Both the position numbers and the translations under genes were made by a program. This document shows, one piece after another, positions 7,813 to 15,046 of a stretch of DNA of 35,502 nucleotides. Position 1 is the stretch's first letter, and each line of letters starts with the position of its first letter. The stretch covers positions 1 through 35,502 of the forward strand of contig NZ_BLAY01000104.1 in the NCBI RefSeq assembly GCF_020521235.1, read 5' to 3'. The notes beneath the pieces were generated by a model. It saw nothing but the letters and a program-made list of their open reading frames with translations, had not been told where the DNA came from and searched no databases. The DNA comes from Microseira wollei NIES-4236 (lineage in GTDB: Bacteria; Cyanobacteriota; Cyanobacteriia; Cyanobacteriales; Aerosakkonemataceae).

Positions 7813-8025
7813 CTAAGTCCAAATCCGACCCCGACGAAATGGTGGATCTGGCTCAGTTCTGGCAGCACGCTCTTTCTTCACTTGCTCGCACCAAAAACCG
7901 TAATCTTCAAGTCCAGTTGACAAACTAGAAACTTTAATTGTTTCTGCTGGTTTTTCAGAGAGAGGTGCTTTGTTTGCTTCTGTTTCGCTCGATTGTGGGG
8001 AAGTTTTGTCTTGTTTTTTAGTCAT
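7813..8025 (-). CDS. Small cyanobactin-cluster protein, PatC-like
   Basis: A 70-residue protein. The start at ATG 8025 (MTKKQDKTSPQ) is chosen because AGGAG lies 10 nt upstream; a further in-frame ATG at 8037 would lie before that site. The N-terminal half is charged and low-complexity. The C-terminal half has a conserved-looking block, SSLSTGLEDYGFWCEQVKKE, followed by an Arg-rich end. Short proteins of this size and shape (PatC/TenC/TruC type) occur in cyanobactin clusters and are dispensable in known pathways; their function is unknown. Assignment rests on position, size and the GLEDYG-W-EQ block as I remember the family. Confidence 0.5.
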   Translation of the reverse strand: MTKKQDKTSPQSSETEANKAPLSEKPAETIKVSSLSTGLEDYGFWCEQVKKERAARTEPDPPFRRGRIWT

Positions 8026-8044
8026 AATTTGTTCCACTCCTAAT

Positions 8045-8305
8045 TCAACATGAAATTGTCAACCGATAGGTTTCGTTATTATCTTTGTACATCCCTATCG
8101 ATACAGCGGCTTGCAGCCCTTGTGAGGTACAGCGTTTTCGCGCCTTTTGTGTAGCGGCAGCATTAATGCTGCCGCTACACAAACCAAGGTGTACCTCATC
8201 CGACTGAAATCCGCTGTAAATCATTTTCGGGATGCTAATTAATGCTGGAATCGGCGAGCGGTCAAACGCTAGGACTGACTGCAACGATGGGATTCTCTGT
8301 GTCAT
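8045..8305 (-). CDS. Uncertain small reading frame, partly repeat-derived
   Basis: Only the first 29 codons (MTQRIPSLQSVLAFDRSPIP and on) lie outside palindromic element C2 (8102-8217); the rest is encoded by the element. No ribosome binding site is seen. It may be the 5' end of a former small gene between the patB- and patC-like genes, cut off by the element, or not a gene at all. Confidence 0.2.
   Translation of the reverse strand: MTQRIPSLQSVLAFDRSPIPALISIPKMIYSGFQSDEVHLGLCSGSINAAATQKARKRCTSQGLQAAVSIGMYKDNNETYRLTISC
8102..8217. repeat. Palindromic MITE-like family C, copy 2
   Basis: The ends are TACAGCGG (8102) and CCGCTGTA (to 8217), an inverted repeat. The centre is TTTGTGTAGCGGCAGC, ATTAAT, GCTGCCGCTACACAAA. 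It is the inverse-orientation sister of 6579-6696 and sits between the patB- and patC-like genes. Confidence 0.7.
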
Positions 8306-8331
8306 ATCATTGCCACTGAAAATTGATTAGC

Positions 8332-8553
8332 TCAAAATCTACTCATCGAACAATACCAACTACCACAGGAAGATTTAAGTTGTTGATAACTTCTGTAGGC
8401 AAATGCGGCTGGATCGTTATAATTTGCACCGTGCAATAAATCCATGCGAATACTTACCAAATCTTCCTCTCTACCGTGAATCACATCAACGGAACGATGA
8501 GGATAGATAATATCAGGTCTTTTTACTGGTGGAGACTGTTTTGGTAATCTCAT
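8332..8553 (-). CDS. Small cyanobactin-cluster protein, PatB-like
   Basis: A 73-residue protein with a good ribosome binding site (GAGAGGA) before ATG 8553. It begins MRLPKQSPPVKRPDIIYPHR and has a second block, VDVIHGREEDLVSIRMDLLH, then ANYNDPAAFAYRSYQQL and a short Cys-containing tail (SSCGSWYC). It lies downstream of the patA-type protease on the same strand, as patB does in known cyanobactin clusters. PatB-family proteins are about this long and have no known function. Identification is by position and remembered family pattern, not by a search. Confidence 0.55.
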   Translation of the reverse strand: MRLPKQSPPVKRPDIIYPHRSVDVIHGREEDLVSIRMDLLHGANYNDPAAFAYRSYQQLKSSCGSWYCSMSRF

Positions 8554-8607
8554 TTTTTCCTCTCTAACTCAAACACTTTTTCTTGGCTTTGGTTGGGTTT
8601 CACTTTG

Positions 8608-8742
8608 TTTAACCTGAGATCTGGCACCATTCTCAATAATCGGGAGGCAGAGCCTCCAGACCCTCGTTCCCAGGCTCAGCCTGGGAACGAGATATCGAGG
8701 CTCCGCCTCGTTGTTAATACTGGTGCAAGATCTGAGTTTAAC
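8608..8742. repeat. Nested palindromic element downstream of patA
   Basis: The outer inverted repeat is AACCTGAGATCTGGCACCAT (8611-8630) against ACTGGTGCAAGATCTGAGTT (8720-8739). Inside are GGAGGCAGAGCCTCC, a perfect 29-nt palindrome-like hairpin at 8663-8691 (CTCGTTCCCAGGCT, C, and complement), and GAGGCTCCGCCTC. The 20-nt right end recurs unchanged just before the patD gene (12371-12390). The hairpins could also terminate patA transcripts. Confidence 0.65.
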
Positions 8743-8769
8743 CCAACCTACTTGAACTACTTGAACCTA

Positions 8770-10746
8770 TTAATAAGGACTAGACCAAGAACGTACTTCG
8801 CCCAAGGTAACGGGAATCAAGTCGCTGACATCTATGGTAAAGCGGAATACCTTTTTGGCGCGGCGGCTATTTTCAGGGTCGAAGAATTTCAGTTTCACAT
8901 CCCAACAATCGCTATCCATGCGGCAGAAGGGACTTTTTTCGACTGTAATGCTATCTAATTCCATGCCTTCAGCGACAGCAGTAGCAAAGGTGGTTGCAGC
9001 TTGGAAAGCATTCGTCGCGGCAAAGTTTAAGGCTCTATCTTGAGAGGTTGTGCCTAAGTTCCGCAAATCGTAATAAATCCGATTCAAGAAACTGCTGAGG
9101 GTACGGCGAATCGCTTCTTCTTGGGCGTCTGTGGCTGTTGCTTGTACAGTTTGAATCGCTGCATTTACCAGGTTATTAACTTTCCAGCCGTAAAGTCCGC
9201 GAATATTAGAAACTTCGACGACCGGGACGACTTGCCCAGAAAATAGCTTGACGCTGCGGCCTGATAAAATGCCAGGGATGCTGACTCGTTCTACATAATT
9301 GTCATCATTTTCTGGTTGGATTTGTCCTGAGAGTAGTTGTTGCAAGACTGCATAACTATCTCTGGCAAAACCGCCTACGGGTTCAATGGCATAAATCGGA
9401 GTTAATTCTATATTTAACGTCCAAATTAAAGCTTTGGCTTCGGAAAGATTTTCGCCTAAATAATCCACCATCTGCCGCGCATCGTAGGGATTGGCAGGAA
9501 TTGTAGTATTGTCAATGGTGATTCCTGGCATTAGTTGCTTGAAAGAGTCGCGTCTTGCTTCTGAGCCGAAGTCATAACCGAGAGTTCCCAAAGTATAAAC
9601 TAAGTTAGCATTGGCAAGTTCGCTGGGGGCTTGGCTGGCAGTAATGTAATGGGAATCGCGATTTGACATGGCATTCTGTTTGGGGGTAGAGGAATTAGTA
9701 AATGAGGGTGGGTTAAAGGTAGTTATAGGTGTTGGTGTTGGTGCAGATGCTACCACTTCAGCCGGTTCGACGGCAAGTTCTGGGGCTGGGATATCGGTTG
9801 GGACAGTGACTTGGGTGCCACCACAGCCACAACCAGAGGCAGCAACGGATTCTAATTCTTCTGACACGGTTTCTCCTATCAGATATTGCAAAGCGCCAGG
9901 AATATTTAATTTGCCAACTAAACAGCGACGGGTATCTTCACTTTCGGTTGGAGAACAGGGTAGGGCAGTTTCCAGCAAAGCTTTCCTAACTTTTTGGGGG
10001 TCGGGTTTTTCTCCCTGTTGGAGTTGCAAACTCAGAAGTAAGGCGGCTACTCCGGTGACAATTGGAGTGGCAAAGCTGGTGCCGCTGAGTTGGATTGTAC
10101 CACCTCCAGGTTGCGCTCCTAAAATATTTTCTCCCGGAGCGAGGATGCCTTGGTTTTGATAAAGTTCTCCCCAGTTGCTAAAGTCAATGGGTTTTCCCCG
10201 TTCGTCCATTGCGCCTACTGCTAGTACAGTTGGTAGAGCAGCGGGTACGTGCAAGCATTCGCAACCATCGTTTCCAGCAGCAGCAACAATTAAAACATTG
10301 TTTTCATTGCACAGTTGCACGGCTTTCTCTAACCAGCCTTCAGCTTCGCCCCAGTCTGTGAGTTGTCCGCCACTGATATTAATGATGTTAGCTCCAGCAT
10401 TGATGGCTTGTTCGATCGCGCGGGATAAGTCTAGTTGCGATAGCTTTAGTCGCTCATCGGCAAAGACGGGAACTATTAAACCGCGACATTTTGGCGCGAT
10501 TCCCCGCACGGGAGAACCGGGTTGACCAAAAATAATGCTGGTAACGTGGGTGCCGTGTAAGGACATAGAACCATCGGCACTAGCTTCTCCGGCAACTAGG
10601 GTAGGCAGTCGCGTTAAGTTTGCATCTGCAAAACAAGGGTGATTTTGGTCAACAACTCCATCAAGGACAGCGATGCAAATGGTGGATTCGCCTTGAGTTT
10701 TTGCCCATAGTTTTTCTATTCCTGGGATTTGTTTGAGGTTGGGCAT
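8770..10746 (-). CDS. patA: PatA-type subtilisin protease of the cyanobactin cluster
   Basis: A 658-residue protein. Residues 1-295 form an S8 subtilisin domain with a complete triad: Asp29 (IAVLDG), His64 (HGTHVTS) and Ser224 (SGTSFATP), plus oxyanion Asn159 (AAAGND). A linker with a CGCGG motif (about 304-310) and a Pro/Thr-rich stretch follows. From about 381 (NLVYTLGTLGYDFGSEARRD) the protein has the C-terminal domain shared with the kinase-containing protein at 16704. There is no insert between Asp and His, which fits PatA, the protease that removes the leader and frees the N-end of the core peptide, rather than the macrocyclase PatG. It is divergent from the precursor genes. No clear ribosome binding site is seen. 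Confidence 0.85.
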   Translation of the reverse strand: MPNLKQIPGIEKLWAKTQGESTICIAVLDGVVDQNHPCFADANLTRLPTLVAGEASADGSMSLHGTHVTSIIFGQPGSPVRGIAPKCRGLIVPVFADERLKLSQLDLSRAIEQAINAGANIINISGGQLTDWGEAEGWLEKAVQLCNENNVLIVAAAGNDGCECLHVPAALPTVLAVGAMDERGKPIDFSNWGELYQNQGILAPGENILGAQPGGGTIQLSGTSFATPIVTGVAALLLSLQLQQGEKPDPQKVRKALLETALPCSPTESEDTRRCLVGKLNIPGALQYLIGETVSEELESVAASGCGCGGTQVTVPTDIPAPELAVEPAEVVASAPTPTPITTFNPPSFTNSSTPKQNAMSNRDSHYITASQAPSELANANLVYTLGTLGYDFGSEARRDSFKQLMPGITIDNTTIPANPYDARQMVDYLGENLSEAKALIWTLNIELTPIYAIEPVGGFARDSYAVLQQLLSGQIQPENDDNYVERVSIPGILSGRSVKLFSGQVVPVVEVSNIRGLYGWKVNNLVNAAIQTVQATATDAQEEAIRRTLSSFLNRIYYDLRNLGTTSQDRALNFAATNAFQAATTFATAVAEGMELDSITVEKSPFCRMDSDCWDVKLKFFDPENSRRAKKVFRFTIDVSDLIPVTLGEVRSWSSPY

Positions 10747-11033
10747 TTATTTAAAAAATGCTTGGGCAATCTAAGTTACTGATATTACTATGAGTGGCGA
10801 TCGCTGTACCACTTTTTTACAAAAGTTAAAATTTTTTGTCTTTGTGTAGCGATCGATTATTTTCCTACCTGAAAACAGCCTGCTAAATAGTTAACAAACT
10901 TTACTTTTATCGGTCTTGACAAGCAGGCAGGTTGAGTCAATAATTAACCCAAATCCTGTTTTGAGCAATTAAAAAGCGCTTTTCCCTACATACCTCCAGG
11001 CATCTTCGGCAACCCAAAAGGAGAAATCCCATC
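10747..11033 (+). promoter_or_regulatory. Divergent control region between patA and the precursor genes
   Basis: A gene-free 287-bp region. A candidate promoter for the precursor operon is TTGACA (10916-10921), a 17-bp spacer, and AATAAT (10939-10944), about 90 bp before the first precursor start. The precursor ribosome binding site is AAAGGAGA, near 11018. Two GCGATCG-type sites lie at about 10797 and 10849. Promoter assignment is by consensus only. Confidence 0.4.
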
Positions 11034-11216
11034 ATGGACAACAAAAAATTGATGCCCCAACAAGCACAACCCGTTAACCGCATTACCACTGGACAACTGC
11101 CCAGTGAACTGGCAGAACTGTCAGAAGAAGCTCTCTCCTGGGGTGGAAGTGCATCAGTACTACCAACAGGCACGGCACATCGATGGGGGAGTGGAGAAAG
11201 AATGAAGTTTTCTTAA
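11034..11216 (+). CDS. patE: Cyanobactin precursor peptide 1, intact leader, degenerate core
   Basis: A 60-residue peptide. The leader is PatE-like: MDNKKLMPQQAQPVNRITTG, then QLPSELAELSEEAL, containing the LAELSEEAL helix recognised by the PatD-type cyclodehydratase. After this it reads SWGGSASVLPTGTAH and then RWGSGERMKFS, with no Cys and no C-terminal (A/S)YDG signal, so it cannot give a standard product. In the +1 frame, the sequence near 11182-11199 reads HIDGGVEKE then stop, faintly like a shifted recognition tail; an indel may have destroyed the core. The leader region is nearly identical to precursor 2. Confidence 0.75.
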   Translation: MDNKKLMPQQAQPVNRITTGQLPSELAELSEEALSWGGSASVLPTGTAHRWGSGERMKFS

Positions 11217-11404
11217 CTTCCTTTGGCGAATTGCATTTCTTGTTTAATGGATCGTCTAGGTGACAAATAGCTTTTTCCTACATCCCAAAAGCCGTCGCCT
11301 CGTCAAACAGTCTTCTCTCACACAGAAGCGGTCAGACCCACCGACTGAGGGCCGCCTCGATCACGGGACACCAATCAATTTATCTAAAAAAGGAAAATCT
11401 CATC

Positions 11405-11590
11405 ATGGACAACAAAAAATTGATGCCCCAACAAGCACAACCCGTCAACCGCATCACTACTGGACAACTGCCCAGTGAACTGGCAGAACTGGACGAAGAA
11501 GCTCTCAGCGATAGTGCATCAGTACTAGCAAGTTCGCCATGCAACTGGGCGGGACCGCTCTGTTCATATGACGGAGAAGACGCGGAATAG
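11405..11590 (+). CDS. patE: Cyanobactin precursor peptide 2
   Basis: A 61-residue precursor. The leader is the same as precursor 1 up to LAELDEEAL (Ser to Asp). The C-terminal SYDGEDAE matches the recognition tail removed during macrocyclization in cyanobactin pathways. The core lies between the leader and SYDG and ends in Cys, as needed for a terminal thiazoline. If SVLAS acts as the N-terminal signal, the core is SPCNWAGPLC; if cleavage is after SAS it would be VLASSPCNWAGPLC. Two Cys and one or more Ser are available for heterocycles. AAAAAGGAAAA precedes the ATG. Confidence 0.88.
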   Translation: MDNKKLMPQQAQPVNRITTGQLPSELAELDEEALSDSASVLASSPCNWAGPLCSYDGEDAE

Positions 11591-11621
11591 GTTCCCGCTC
11601 TACCTGCGTCTCAAAATTTTC

Positions 11622-12149
11622 TCAAACATGTCTTTTCTCCTTTCTAGGAGCCTGATTCGCCAGTATGAATCGCTCGGCAACTGCCCGTACTTCGGGGGTT
11701 TCGGATACCTGGCACCGATGGGAAGATGACAGAGTAGGGGCAGAAGAAGGAGGGGTAGTTCCTTCTTCTTCTTTCCTCCCTTTGCCTCCTTTGAGGTTGA
11801 AGCCAGCTAGGAATTTATTTCCCCAGTGGCACTTTCTAGCTGGCTTACTTTTCGGGTTGTAGCGGTGACAAAATCCGCGATATTTCCGGGCGCAGTCTTC
11901 CAGGCTGTTACCCAATTGCAAAAAAGCTGGATGCCATTGAGTTAAGCCATCATTGGTAAGCTGGTCGTAACTGCCATAGTTGCTGAACTCGTAGAAGAAA
12001 CCAGAACGCATTTTTGCAGCTTTGGGGTTGCCGTGAATGTAGCGCAAGGTGTTGAGCGCCCGTTCTCGATCTGAAGCGGGAAAGCCCTCACAAAAATATC
12101 GCTTCTCCCAGAAGTGTCCCGTGCGCTTCTGCATCCGGTTAAAGCACAT
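11622..12149 (-). pseudogene. REP-associated tyrosine transposase (Y1 type), N-terminus lost
   Basis: The frame begins inside the enzyme: MCFNRMQKRTGHFWEKRYFC, then RERALNTLRYIHGNPKAAKM and YEFSNYGSYDQLTNDGLTQW, the C-terminal two thirds of a RAYT/IS200-like (TnpA-REP) transposase. The HUH metal-binding motif of the N-terminus is not encoded upstream in any frame. RAYTs are single-copy chromosomal enzymes tied to REP palindromes; several such palindromes lie immediately beside it (12190-12370). It is probably inactive. Confidence 0.75.
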
Positions 12150-12189
12150 CGCAGTAATGATAGAGAATCAATTCCTGTGTTGCCCAAGC
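12150..12189. other. 5' remnant beside the RAYT pseudogene
   Basis: Forty bases between the truncated transposase frame and the REP palindromes encode no recognisable transposase N-terminus in any frame. Confidence 0.3.
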
Positions 12190-12390
12190 CCGCCCGGAAA
12201 TAAATTTCCGGGCTAATAGCGAAAGTCCATTGAAATGGACTGGAAGATTAATCAAGTTCAAAGGCTTTTAGCGAAAGTCCATTGAAATGGACTGGAAGAT
12301 TAATATTTAGTCCACTTGAGTGGACTTTAGCTATTAGCCAGGGATTTGAATCCCTGGCGGGCTGTGAGACTGGTGCAAGATCTGAGTTCA
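12190..12390. repeat. REP-like palindrome cluster upstream of patD
   Basis: Two direct copies of TAGCGAAAGTCCATTGAAAT followed by GGACTGGAAGATTAAT are present (about 12218-12253 and 12269-12304). AGTCCACTTGAGTGGACT then pairs on itself, and GCCAGGGATTTGAATCCCTGGC forms a strong hairpin at about 12337-12358. ACTGGTGCAAGATCTGAGTT ends the cluster. Related palindromes lie just after patD (14862-15003), so the gene is bracketed by REP elements next to a decayed RAYT gene. Confidence 0.7.
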
Positions 12391-12418
12391 ATCAAATAAA
12401 TATAGATTAGATGTAACA

Positions 12419-14773
12419 ATGAAAAATCCCCAAATTAAACCTCATTTTCGCGTCGAAATCATTGAACCAAAAACGGTCTATTTACTTAGTGAATATGCCA
12501 CCCATGCCCTGACAGGGGGACTCTACTGCCAGATTTTGCCCCTACTCAATGGTGAAAATACCCTAGAAGAGGTGATTGGGAAGCTTGATGGGCAAGTGCC
12601 ACCCGACCATATTTACTGCGTCCTCGATCGCCTCCATGCCAAAGGCTACCTCACGGATGCCGCACACAACCTGACCCGCGAAGCCGCAGCATTTTGGAGT
12701 TTACTCAATGTAGAACCGCAAGTAGTGAGTCAGCGCTTACCGCAAACTCAGGTGTTGGTGAGTGCGATTGGAACTGTTGACCCCCAACCTTTAATTGAGT
12801 CGTTACAGGCGATCGGACTCAGAGGGGAGATGGGGAGATGGGGAGATGGGGAGATGGGGGGAGATAGTTCCCTATTAGACCTCTCCAACAAAGAATCTCA
12901 AAGGCAGGCAGGATGCCTACCCCACAAGAGTTTCTGGAGAGGTCTATTGGTGGTGATGACGGATGATTATCTCCAACCGGAATTGAGCCAAATTAATCAG
13001 AAAATGGTGCAAGCCCAACAACCTTGGTTACTGGTGAAACCGAGCGGTGGTATGCTGTGGCTGGGGCCGATTTTCCATGCCGGTGAAACAGGATGCTGGG
13101 AATGTCTGGTGCAACGGTTACGCGGCAATCGGGAAGTGGAAACCTCAGTATTGCAGCAGCAGGGACAGGAACAGGGGTGTTTACCGACTGCGTTTGCGGG
13201 ATTGCCTTCGACGCAACAGGCGGCGATCGGATTAATAACTACAGAAATTGCTAAATGGTTGGTAAAACAGTACGTACCGGAATCGAATATTCCCACATTA
13301 GCCGGAAAGATCGTCACCCTGGATCAGCTCAATTTCAGTCAGAAAACTCACACGCTTTCCCAGCGTCCTCAATGTTCTGCTTGTGGTAATCCCGATTTAA
13401 TTAGTCAGCAACTCAATCAACCCCTTGCCCTTACCAGTCGGAAAAAGCTATTTACTCAGGATGGCGGACATCGTGCTTTTACGCCAGATCAGATTCTGCA
13501 ACGCTACGAACATTTAATCAGTCCGATTACCGGAGTCGTCACCAGTCTAACCAGGGCATCCGATCCCAATAATCCTTTGATCCATACTTATAGCGCCGTT
13601 CATGCGTTTGGTTCTTCTTCTAACTTGAATAAGCTGCGGAAATCGCTGCGACACAAAAGCGGCGGTAAAGGGAAAAGCGATCGCCAGTCCCAAGCAAGCG
13701 GATTTTGTGAAGCCGTTGAACGCTATTGTGGAATTTATCAAGGTGACGAACCGAAAATTAGCGCTACATTTGCCGAATTGGGAGAGCGAGGGATTCATCC
13801 TTACCGATGTTTGCTGTTTAGCGATCGCCAATATCAAAATCGAGAAGAGTTGAATCAAAAAGCGATCGTCGATCATGATTGGATTCCCAAACCTTTCGAT
13901 GAAACGCAAACAATTGACTGGACTCCCGTTTGGTCGCTCACCGAACAAACCCACAAATATCTTCCCACAGCCTTTTGCTATTACAACTACAAACTTCCCA
14001 AAGAGCATCGTTTCTGTTTTGCCGATTCTAATGGAAATGCTGCTGGAGGTACGATCGAAGATGCGATTCTGCAAGGTTTTCTGGAACTGGTGGAACGCGA
14101 TAGCGTTGCCCTCTGGTGGTACAATCGGATTCCCCGTCCCGGAGTAGATTTAGCCAGCTTTAACGAACCTTACCTGCTGGATTTACAACAGTGGTATCAA
14201 AGTCAGCAACGGGAATTGTGGGTTTTAGATTTAACCGCCGACTTAAACATTCCCGCCTTTGCTGCCGTCTCTCGGTACATCGGTGGCGAAAAGGAATATA
14301 TCATTGCTGGATATGGCGCACATTTCGATCCGAAAATTGCCATCCTCCGCGCTGTCACCGAAGTGAATCAAATCGGTTGTCACCTGCCAGAAAACTATCC
14401 CGAAACAGATGCAGAGTCGGCATTAAACTATTGGTTTACTCACGCAGCGATCGCCAATCAACCATATCTTGCACCCGATCGAACGTTGCCTCTCAAACAA
14501 TACAGCGATTATCCGCAGCAGTGGAGCGATGATATTAAAGAGGATGTGCGGATTTGTGTCGAAACTGTCAAACAAGCAGGATTGGAAATGCTGGTATTGA
14601 ACCAAACTCGACCGGATATTGGTTTACCTGTGGTGAAAGCGATCGTACCTGGTTTACGTCACTTTTGGTCGCGGTTTGGAGCCGGACGGTTGTATGATGT
14701 ACCTGTGAAACTGGGTTGGCTTTGTGCACCGTTAACTGAAGACCAAATGAACCCGATGCCGATGGTGTTTTGA
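12419..14773 (+). CDS. patD: PatD-type cyclodehydratase (leader-binding domain fused to YcaO)
   Basis: A 784-residue protein, the usual size for PatD/TruD. Residues 1-335 form the leader-binding, E1-like part, with a zinc site C226xxC229 (GCWEC) and C319xxC322 (QCSACG). Residues about 360-784 form the YcaO domain, with the ATP/Mg motif QASGFCEAVERYCG (about 426-438), then DSNGNAAGG and EDAILQGFLELVERDSVALW, and a Pro-containing end, MNPMPMVF. It uses ATP to turn Cys (and possibly Ser/Thr) of the precursor core into azolines, after binding the LAELSEEAL leader. Residues about 135-175 are an insertion made of an octanucleotide repeat and a palindrome, unlike the rest of the protein. No good ribosome binding site is seen. 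Confidence 0.92.
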   Translation: MKNPQIKPHFRVEIIEPKTVYLLSEYATHALTGGLYCQILPLLNGENTLEEVIGKLDGQVPPDHIYCVLDRLHAKGYLTDAAHNLTREAAAFWSLLNVEPQVVSQRLPQTQVLVSAIGTVDPQPLIESLQAIGLRGEMGRWGDGEMGGDSSLLDLSNKESQRQAGCLPHKSFWRGLLVVMTDDYLQPELSQINQKMVQAQQPWLLVKPSGGMLWLGPIFHAGETGCWECLVQRLRGNREVETSVLQQQGQEQGCLPTAFAGLPSTQQAAIGLITTEIAKWLVKQYVPESNIPTLAGKIVTLDQLNFSQKTHTLSQRPQCSACGNPDLISQQLNQPLALTSRKKLFTQDGGHRAFTPDQILQRYEHLISPITGVVTSLTRASDPNNPLIHTYSAVHAFGSSSNLNKLRKSLRHKSGGKGKSDRQSQASGFCEAVERYCGIYQGDEPKISATFAELGERGIHPYRCLLFSDRQYQNREELNQKAIVDHDWIPKPFDETQTIDWTPVWSLTEQTHKYLPTAFCYYNYKLPKEHRFCFADSNGNAAGGTIEDAILQGFLELVERDSVALWWYNRIPRPGVDLASFNEPYLLDLQQWYQSQQRELWVLDLTADLNIPAFAAVSRYIGGEKEYIIAGYGAHFDPKIAILRAVTEVNQIGCHLPENYPETDAESALNYWFTHAAIANQPYLAPDRTLPLKQYSDYPQQWSDDIKEDVRICVETVKQAGLEMLVLNQTRPDIGLPVVKAIVPGLRHFWSRFGAGRLYDVPVKLGWLCAPLTEDQMNPMPMVF
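12824..12865 (+). repeat. Octanucleotide tandem repeat inside patD
   Basis: Four perfect GGGGAGAT units (12824-12855) are followed by a lengthened fifth, GGGGGGAGAT. It encodes GEMGRWGDGEMGGD. The unit length is not a multiple of three, so loss or gain of one unit would shift the frame of the cyclodehydratase. Confidence 0.85.
12877..12945. repeat. Palindromic insert inside patD
   Basis: AGACCTCTCCA (12877-12887) pairs with TGGAGAGGTCT (12935-12945) around a loop holding AGGCAGGCAGGATGCCTA. It encodes part of the extra segment between the N-terminal strand and LLVVMTDDY. A related CCCCACAAGAG segment appears in the repeat at 24772-24810. Confidence 0.7.
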
Positions 14774-14861
14774 GCTGAGGGGAGAAATGCCGAAAAAAAT
14801 TAGAGAATTGAAACAGATGTTACAGCAGGCAGGATTTACACTATTACTTACATCTTGCATT

Positions 14862-15003
14862 AGTCCCAACACCCGCCAGGGACTCAAGTCCCTGGCTAAT
14901 AGCGGAAGTCCTCTAAAGAGGACTAAATGCCTACGATCGGGGGCTTTCAGTCCACTTTAGTGGACTTGAGCTAAAAGCCTTTGAAATTGATTTCCGGGCT
15001 ATC
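14862..15003. repeat. REP-like palindrome cluster downstream of patD
   Basis: CGCCAGGGACTCAAGTCCCTGG, GAAGTCCTCTAAAGAGGACT and AGTCCACTTTAGTGGACT form three hairpins, followed by GATTTCCGGGCTA. They are related to the cluster at 12190-12390 but in altered order. No gene is present between 14774 and 15046. Confidence 0.7.
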
Positions 15004-15046
15004 TAAATTTGTTTGAGATTGAGGATGTAAAAGCCAATAAAGAAAG

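Noticed and set aside
8593-8958. Plus-strand reading frame opposite the patA end
   Set aside because: It is made of the palindromic element at 8608-8742 and the complement of the patA 3' end.
9668-10525. Long plus-strand frames across patA
   Set aside because: They are shadows of the patA-type gene, whose catalytic motifs fix the true strand and frame.
11260-11478. Possible third precursor between the two precursor genes
   Set aside because: It overlaps precursor 2 in another frame and has no leader motif; the intervening DNA shows no LAEL-type sequence.
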